Of a stretch of 7,109 nt of DNA, positions 5,672 to 7,109 are shown piece by piece. This DNA comes from Alphaproteobacteria bacterium (GTDB taxonomy: Bacteria > Pseudomonadota > Alphaproteobacteria > Caulobacterales > Maricaulaceae). The number at the start of each line of letters is the position of its first letter. The first letter of the stretch is position 1. The notes under the pieces were generated by a model that saw only the letters and a list, made by a program, of their open reading frames with translations, searched no databases and was not told the DNA's origin. The position numbers and the translations under genes are program-made. Location of the stretch: positions 1-7,109 of the forward strand of contig JAUIEH010000133.1 of the NCBI GenBank assembly GCA_030428405.1, given 5' to 3'.

Positions 5672-6394
5672 TCAGGCGCGGCCGCGAAAGCCCTGCGCGA
5701 CCAGATAGGCCTCAGCGGAATCCGCACGGCTGGCGGGCGGCTTGGCGTGACGCACCTCTTTGAAGGCGCGCTTGAGTTCGTTCAGGAGCGTGTTCTCTGT
5801 GCCGCCCTTGAGCACCTTGGCGATATAGGCGCCGCCCGGCGTCAGCACTTCCATGGCGAAATGCGCGCCGGCTTCGGCGAGCGACATGATGCGCAAATGA
5901 TCCGTCGGCCGGTGGCCGGTCGTGTTCGCCGCCATGTCGGAGAGCACCAGATCCGCCTCGCCGCCCTCAAGCGCTGCGCGCACGGCCTCGACCGTCTCCT
6001 CATCGGTGAAGTCGCCGACCAGCAACGTCGCCCCGGCTATAGGCGCGGTCTCCAGAAGGTCGACGCCGACGACGCTGGAAGCGCCGCGCTCAAACGCGAC
6101 TTGTGTCCAGCCGCCCGGTGCGGCGCCCAAATCGACGACGCGCGCGCCCTTTTTGATGAGCCCGTATTGGTCATCCAGCTCCAACAGCTTGAAGGCGGAG
6201 CGCGCGCGGTAGCCCTGCGCCTTAGCGCGGCGCACATAGGGATCGTTGATCTGACGCTTGAGCCATTCCGTAGACGCTGTTTTTCGTCCGCGCGCGGTTT
6301 TCACGCGCTCGGTCAGACCGGCCTTGCTGGGGGCTGCGCTGGCGTCTGCAGGCTTGACCCGGCGCCGGCGCGGCCGCTCGTCATCGCTCGCCAT
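5672..6394 (-). CDS. rlmE: 23S rRNA (uridine-2552-2'-O-)-methyltransferase RlmE (FtsJ/RrmJ)
   Basis: Methylates the ribose of U2552 in the A-loop of 23S rRNA, a late step in large-subunit assembly. The protein is 240 aa. The catalytic K-D-K-E set is visible: K69 in RARSAFKL, D153 in LSDMAAN, K193 in IAKVLKGG and E228 in SAEAYLVA. The SAM-binding motif VVDLGAAPGGWTQVA lies at 86-100. Residues 1 to about 40 are a basic extension rich in R and K; the catalytic lysine is at 69 against 38 in E. coli, so the extension is about 31 residues, as is usual in alphaproteobacteria. ATG at 6394 shares a base with the TGA of the ppx gene (TGATG), so the pair is probably translationally coupled. The ppx-rlmE pairing recurs in alphaproteobacteria as far as I recall. 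Confidence 0.95.
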   Translation of the reverse strand: MASDDERPRRRRVKPADASAAPSKAGLTERVKTARGRKTASTEWLKRQINDPYVRRAKAQGYRARSAFKLLELDDQYGLIKKGARVVDLGAAPGGWTQVAFERGASSVVGVDLLETAPIAGATLLVGDFTDEETVEAVRAALEGGEADLVLSDMAANTTGHRPTDHLRIMSLAEAGAHFAMEVLTPGGAYIAKVLKGGTENTLLNELKRAFKEVRHAKPPASRADSAEAYLVAQGFRGRA

Positions 6395-7109
6395 CAGGAT
6401 TGGCCGCCGCTGGCGCAGCCATCGCCACTCGGCCGCGCAGTGTTGCGCCGTCCGCCGCGACGCCCGCGACGGCGACGCTTTGGCGCATGCATGAGCGTCA
6501 TCAAGACGCCCTCGCGCAAACCGCGATCGGCCACGCGCAGACGGCTGGCGGGCCAGACATCCGTGATCGCTTCCAGAATGGCGCAGCCGGCAAGGACAAG
6601 GTCAGCACGATCCGCGCCGATGCAGGGCTGGGAAGCCAGCTCTTCGCGGCACATGGCCTGGAGCCGGCGCGAGGCCGTCAGCGTCTGATCGAGCGTCACC
6701 CAGAGCCCGTCCACCTTGGCGCGCTCATAGCGCATCAGGCCGAGATGCACGCCGGCGAGACTGGTGATGGTGCCGGACGTGCCGATGAGATGGGCGCGGC
6801 CGCGGCGGAAGGCGTGGATCAGGCGCTCACAGCCCGGCGGCACGACGAGATTGCGCGCCACGAAATTGCGCATCGCCGCATACCAGGCGCAGCGGTCGGG
6901 ACATTCCGGGAAGCGCTCCGCCAGAGTTACGACGCCGATCGGCATCGACATCCAGGCGATGATGGGCGGGCGGAACGGCTGGCCCTGAGCTTCGCGCCGC
7001 TTCAGCTCGGCGACATCGATCCAGGAAAGCTCGGTCGAGCCGCCGCCAATATCGACGACGAGCGCTGCGTCGCAGCTGCGGTCGATCAGATTGAGCACGC
7101 CCATGACCG
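6394..7109 (-). CDS. Ppx/GppA family phosphatase, N-terminus cut by the window edge
   Basis: A member of the ASKHA-fold Ppx/GppA family, which removes terminal phosphate from polyphosphate (Ppx) or converts pppGpp to ppGpp (GppA). About 238 C-terminal residues are visible. VVDIGGGSTELSW is the second phosphate-binding loop; GTSGTITSLAGV and the closing block RADLVLAGCAILEAI followed by LRVADRGLREGVLMTLM are family hallmarks. The first ATG in the window (7104) falls mid-domain just before the GGGSTE loop, so the true start is upstream and about 120-130 residues are missing. The last 30 residues are arginine-rich (APKRRRRGRRGGRRN), which could bind polyphosphate or RNA or may be low-complexity drift. 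Ppx and GppA cannot be told apart from this fragment. Confidence 0.92.
   Translation of the reverse strand, partial: VMGVLNLIDRSCDAALVVDIGGGSTELSWIDVAELKRREAQGQPFRPPIIAWMSMPIGVVTLAERFPECPDRCAWYAAMRNFVARNLVVPPGCERLIHAFRRGRAHLIGTSGTITSLAGVHLGLMRYERAKVDGLWVTLDQTLTASRRLQAMCREELASQPCIGADRADLVLAGCAILEAITDVWPASRLRVADRGLREGVLMTLMHAPKRRRRGRRGGRRNTARPSGDGCASGGQS

Noticed and set aside
5543..6688. Plus-strand open frame of 381 codons
   Set aside because: Antisense to rlmE and ppx, both of which show intact catalytic motifs on the minus strand.
6394..7104. ATG at 7104 as the true start of the Ppx/GppA gene
   Set aside because: It lies immediately before the GGGSTE phosphate-binding loop, well inside the ASKHA domain; the frame is open to the window edge.
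1..7109. Mobile elements, CRISPR arrays, tRNA or rRNA genes
   Set aside because: No transposase or integrase frame, no spaced direct repeats, and no tRNA-like cloverleaf or rRNA-like conserved stretch was recognised.

Overview
The window is 7.1 kb of GC-rich DNA in which every supportable gene lies on the minus strand, so transcription runs from position 7109 down to 1. Codon use, the protein types (an alphaproteobacterial-style RsmB/NOP methyltransferase, a small MAPEG protein, a Ppx-RlmE pair) and the gene order point to an alphaproteobacterium, possibly Caulobacterales or Hyphomonadales. The lineage is an inference from protein style, since no marker RNA is present. No mobile element, CRISPR array, tRNA or rRNA is visible.

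Layout in transcription order. (1) 7109-6394: the C-terminal part of a Ppx/GppA family exopolyphosphatase, cut by the window edge. (2) 6394-5672: RlmE, the 23S rRNA U2552 ribose methyltransferase, joined to ppx by a TGATG stop-start overlap. (3) 5604-5275: a small protein with one membrane segment and a domain like the L7/L12 C-terminal domain. (4) 5150-3645: guaB, IMP dehydrogenase, with a strong Shine-Dalgarno that lies inside a 9-bp hairpin. (5) 3600-3181: a MAPEG family membrane protein. (6) 3158-1842: an RsmB-like rRNA cytosine-5 methyltransferase, linked to MAPEG by a 9-codon mini-ORF with ATGA overlaps at both ends. (7) 1744-998: a protein with two fused DGPF/YCII domains. (8) 1001 to beyond position 1: an ECF sigma factor of the ECF42 (SigJ-like, DUF6596) type, joined to gene 7 by a GTGA overlap.

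The window splits into two functional parts. Genes 1-6 are housekeeping: rRNA modification (RlmE, RsmB), guanine nucleotide synthesis (GuaB), polyphosphate or (p)ppGpp hydrolysis (Ppx) and two small membrane proteins. Genes 7-8 form a self-contained ECF42/DGPF regulatory cassette. The 97-bp gap before it carries TGTCGA, 17 nt, then CGTC, which matches the promoter signature I recall for ECF42 factors. That suggests the sigma factor drives its own operon.

The observations most worth checking are the SD-masking hairpin with a competing pairing in the guaB leader, the autoregulatory ECF42 promoter, and the mini-ORF that appears to couple MAPEG and RsmB translation. I see no wholly new multi-gene system.
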